64,000 nt of DNA from Apus apus. Its lineage: Eukaryota > Chordata > Aves > Apodiformes > Apodidae. The notes below the pieces were generated by a model. It was given only the letters and a program-made list of their open reading frames with translations. It made no database searches and was not told where the DNA came from. The translations under genes were made by a program, and so were the position numbers. Shown piece by piece: positions 60,001 to 64,000 of this stretch (position 1 is its first letter; every line of letters starts with the position of its first letter). Location: NCBI RefSeq assembly GCF_020740795.1, contig NC_067286.1, positions 801,990 to 865,989 of the forward strand, in the 5' to 3' direction.

Positions 60001-61393
60001 CCCAGGATCAGTTTGTACTGAATGATCCAAAATTATCTCCCATCTCCATAATGAAGATATGGTGCTGACATGTCCAGTGCTACTACAGAAGGAATTGCTG
60101 CACAGCAGCTGCTGTATTTTAGGGACACTCTCCCTGCCGCACACATACCCCCAGACAGTCAAGATTCCCTAATTATTATCCCTGTTTATAGACTAGGACC
60201 TATGGCAGAGCAAAAGCTTTCTCCAGGCTGCAGGGGGATGTGCAGGATTCTTTTCACCAGGCTGAACAATCTGAAAAGTCAGGAGTCTTGTTTGATCCAG
60301 GGTCCTTCTGAAATCACTGGCTAAAAGACAGAGGCCTCTGGAGGAAGATTTGTCCCATTCTGAAATAAATGGGATAATAAGCTGCTATGCTTGGTAGCAC
60401 AGAGTCCTGTTTGAGGAGGACAGGAACCATTACATATATAAACAAGTGCAACTGGGAGATGACAGCAGCCACAGAGTCCCTGTTTGATTCAGCAAATTGT
60501 CCCTATTAATTCAACCTGCCACCTTCAAAGGCCTGGGATGTGCTGCGAGCCGGGGCTGCGGCAGCACGGAACAGACTCTGCTCCAGCAAGGCTGACAGGA
60601 AGGAACAATAAAAGGGTGAAACATGACACAAAACAACAGAAAAGCCTGAGACACAAGTGTAACACCTTGTTGAGCATCTTCTCCTATATACTTCCAGATA
60701 AAACAACATCTCAGAGCGTAATTACCCAACTCTCTCTTCAGAGAAGAGGCTACAGTTTGTTCCACGCCTTCCTCCCCTCAGCACATGAGGGATCTGGCTC
60801 CTGAACATCCCTGCAATGCAAACCACAAACCTCCTCTGCTCAGGGAAATTCTCCTGCCTGCCTGGGTGGTGGGCAGGAGCTGCTGGCCTTGGTGACAGCT
60901 TCATCCTTCTTACTAATCTACAGTTACCTGAGGATTTCTATTCAATTCCACACTCATCTACGTAATGGAGCAATTAATTGGTGACATGCCAAGCACAAAC
61001 TGTAAAGAGAGAAGCACAATGATCAGGCATTTCATTCCGTGTTGGACAGGAAGATGGATACTTCTGCACTCTTCACAAATACAGTAATGAGGTTTTAAAA
61101 TTTTATCAGATACTTGAATGCAACCTTTCAAGGGCCTTCCCTCCCCCTATTCAGTCAGACTTGGGCCGAAGTATAAAATGGTGATCAATGTGAAACCTGT
61201 CACCCCTGCCCCCAAGAAAGGTTTGTTTCAGGACCAGGCTCCTGCTACAGACTCTTCTTGTAAAAGCCACATGGCCACAGGGCAGGTAAGTTAGACCAGA
61301 CTTCAAGGTTGACACGTCCCTTGCAGCTCTGGACTGTAGATATCTTAAAGCATCTCAGCACCACAACAGACTTACGAATAAATCAAGATCTAC
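57095..61393. other. Intergenic region between PLCB2 and PAK6
   Basis: No coding gene or clear repeat was recognised on either strand. In human I recall the intronless ANKRD63 lying between these two genes; I see no ankyrin-repeat frame and no CpG island here. The only structural item is a perfect 20-bp palindrome at 59910-59929. Confidence 0.5.
59910..59929. repeat. Perfect 20-bp palindrome
   Basis: TTTCCTGTAATTACAGGAAA reads identically on both strands without a spacer, centred on a TAATTA homeodomain-type core. No neighbouring feature explains it. Confidence 0.85.
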
Positions 61394-61399
61394 TTTAAT
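61394..61399 (-). terminator. PAK6: Candidate PAK6 polyadenylation signal (ATTAAA)
   Basis: TTTAAT on the plus strand gives ATTAAA on the minus strand, about 1.9 kb past the PAK6 stop, in an AT-rich stretch. On the minus strand the sequence just after it contains a GT-rich run (GTCTGTTGTGGTGCTG), as expected downstream of a cleavage site. Confidence 0.4.
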
Positions 61400-63319
61400 T
61401 TAAAACACAAGTGCAAAGGATTCACAACTACAGACGAGCAGGATCGTTTGTTCCAAATTATAAATCTTCTCAAAGCCCTGCTCTTTTGCATTAAAAAAAG
61501 CAGTAAATCTGGAATACAGAAACACTTTACATCAAAAACTTTCCAGTGCAGCTAGAGAGGAGCTAAATTAATTCATTTGAACCAACTTCATCAGCCCCAA
61601 ACTTAGACATCCAGTCTAGACAAACCACCCAGGATCCCTCCACTGGCCACAGGCAGGGTGGTACGAGGGACAGTGATTCCAGCCCTCAGCAGCTCCTGGC
61701 AGCAGAGATGGGTCACCCTCTGCAGGTGTTCCTCTCACCTTGCTCTACAGAGCCAACCTAGAACACTTCACAGACTGGGTGCCCACCATTCAGATGGCTG
61801 GCATCCGTGCAGATCAATTCCATCCCAAATTATTTCAAGTAATCAGCTGTGGCTTCAATTTTGAAGCAGGATCTGTAACTGGAGTAAATAGCAGAGGAAA
61901 GAGATTAACATCTCCTGAATAAAATGCAGTGAGGAGGTTAGTTTCTGAGCCAGCAGGACTGTCCCCAGAATAACTTAAATTCCAGTAAATCTGTATCTGG
62001 AGGTTCAAAACAGGATCCCAGTTCCACATGTAAGATTATATTCTTGAGACCTCACAATACACACCAGTACTGCACAGTGTCACATCCTGACCTAGAGTCC
62101 CATTACCTTGACTATCTCACAGATCAGAAAGTGTGTGATACAAAATATCTAATTCTATTTTTAAATGACTGAAAGAGGTTTTTAGACAACCAGTCACCTT
62201 CTGAACGTGTCAGCAGAGGAATGGTGGGGAAGGGCATACCAGTAATGAAACACACATCAGAAGTTTCTCTTCTTCCCACCTTCTGCAGCAGCAAGCAGGG
62301 GAGAGGGGAGCTCAACAAACCACCTCACAGGAACACAAAAACTCCTCCTGGGACACACAAGACAGCTGAAACTTTTTCATCCAGTCTCCTGGAGCACCCT
62401 CAAAGTGCTCCCCAGCAATTGTCTCAGAGTGGCACTTCGCAGCCTCTCCTGGGAAAAAGAACTTGGAAAGAAAGGTGCCTGGAAAGCAAACACAGGAATG
62501 AGATGTCCCAGATTCTCCATTCCAGCCAACAAGGGAGATGTTGCATATTGGGAATTTTCAACCACAAGATTCTGGTGGCAAGAACACCTGTCTTCATAGT
62601 CTGTCTGCAGGTCTGTGTCCAAGGGTTTCCCCCTCCAAAAGTTTAAGAACATGAAATGGATTCAAGATTGACCACTAAACCATACATATTCCTCAGCAAG
62701 AGAAGCACATCGATGCCAGAGAACCATTGAGAAACAAGTATATACACATCACATCTGCTCCCTAGGAAAATATGTACAGGTTTCTAGGTCCACTTTGAAC
62801 TGAAGGAAATTAAAGTAATCTGTGAAAAAGTCTCAGAGGAAAAAAAATTGTCAAGTCTTTGTGCATTGTTTGAAAGTTTAAATGGGTCTATGCCCCAAAA
62901 CGTATAGTTGAGTCAGCTCCAGACCCCAGTGAACAACTGAGGAAACAAAGGTCACATTTTTAAGTGGGAAATATCACTCCAGTTCAGTAGTCAGCAGCCA
63001 AGGTTTGCAGGAACTTCCAGACATTCAGATACAAAACTTCAGACTCCAGTTTAAAATCTCATCCTTCAGCAGAAGTGATCCACAAGCCACGAAACACCTG
63101 CTCTGTTCTGGAGCCAGACCTGGTCTGATTTGGATCTGGTTTGTAGTGATTGTCTTCAGCAAAAGAGAAGCCACAGAAGGCTGGGAATGCAAGGACAGTT
63201 TTCACATCTGTCCTCTAAAAGTTCCAAGCACCATTCACAGGATGAGACTGCCTGGTCTCTTGATTTATATTATTTTGTTATAAACAAGACTTTTCCCCGG
63301 CATTTGCCCTTCTGTGTAG
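61400..63319 (-). other. PAK6: Probable PAK6 3' UTR
   Basis: Directly follows the PAK6 stop codon on the minus strand, with no coding potential or repeat that I recognise. The far limit is inferred only from the ATTAAA at 61394. Confidence 0.45.

Positions 63320-64000
<681 letters not shown>

Overview
The window is ordinary vertebrate nuclear DNA, most likely from a bird. Coding sequence is split into short exons with GT-AG introns. The only clear interspersed repeats are CR1 non-LTR retrotransposon 3' ends, in both orientations; I see no Alu, B1 or L1. I recognise three genes in the order INAFM2 (minus strand), PLCB2 (plus strand), PAK6 (minus strand). This is the arrangement I recall from human 15q15.1, so the locus looks syntenic.

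Layout. 1-5.2 kb: no supported coding gene, probably partly INAFM2 3' UTR. 5.3-6.15 kb: a CpG island holding the intronless INAFM2 reading frame. 6.14-6.89 kb: a GC-rich minisatellite of about 32-34 bp units, some carrying a YY1-like core. 6.9-17.4 kb: intergenic, with a small terminal-inverted-repeat segment and one CR1 fragment. 17.58-55.20 kb: PLCB2, which I could reconstruct as 32 coding exons in one uninterrupted frame of 1,204 codons plus stop. 55.2-57.1 kb: its likely 3' UTR. 57.1-61.4 kb: nothing recognised. 61.4-63.49 kb: the last coding exon and probable 3' UTR of PAK6, whose remaining exons lie beyond the window.

PLCB2 encodes a phosphoinositide-specific phospholipase C beta (PH, EF-hands, TIM barrel X and Y halves, C2, C-terminal coiled-coil). 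It is activated by Gq, G beta-gamma and Rac and makes IP3 and diacylglycerol. PAK6 is a group II p21-activated kinase acting downstream of Cdc42. INAFM2 is a small single-pass membrane protein. I see no evidence that the three work as one unit; they are simply neighbours, with PLCB2 divergent from INAFM2 and convergent with PAK6.

The most useful non-routine observations are two non-standard PLCB2 introns (a U12-type donor on intron 17 and a GC-AG intron 19), the minisatellite beside the INAFM2 promoter, a 30-bp perfect palindrome made of two forkhead sites just before exon 4, and the absence of a recognisable ANKRD63 between PLCB2 and PAK6. I found no previously undescribed multi-gene system here.
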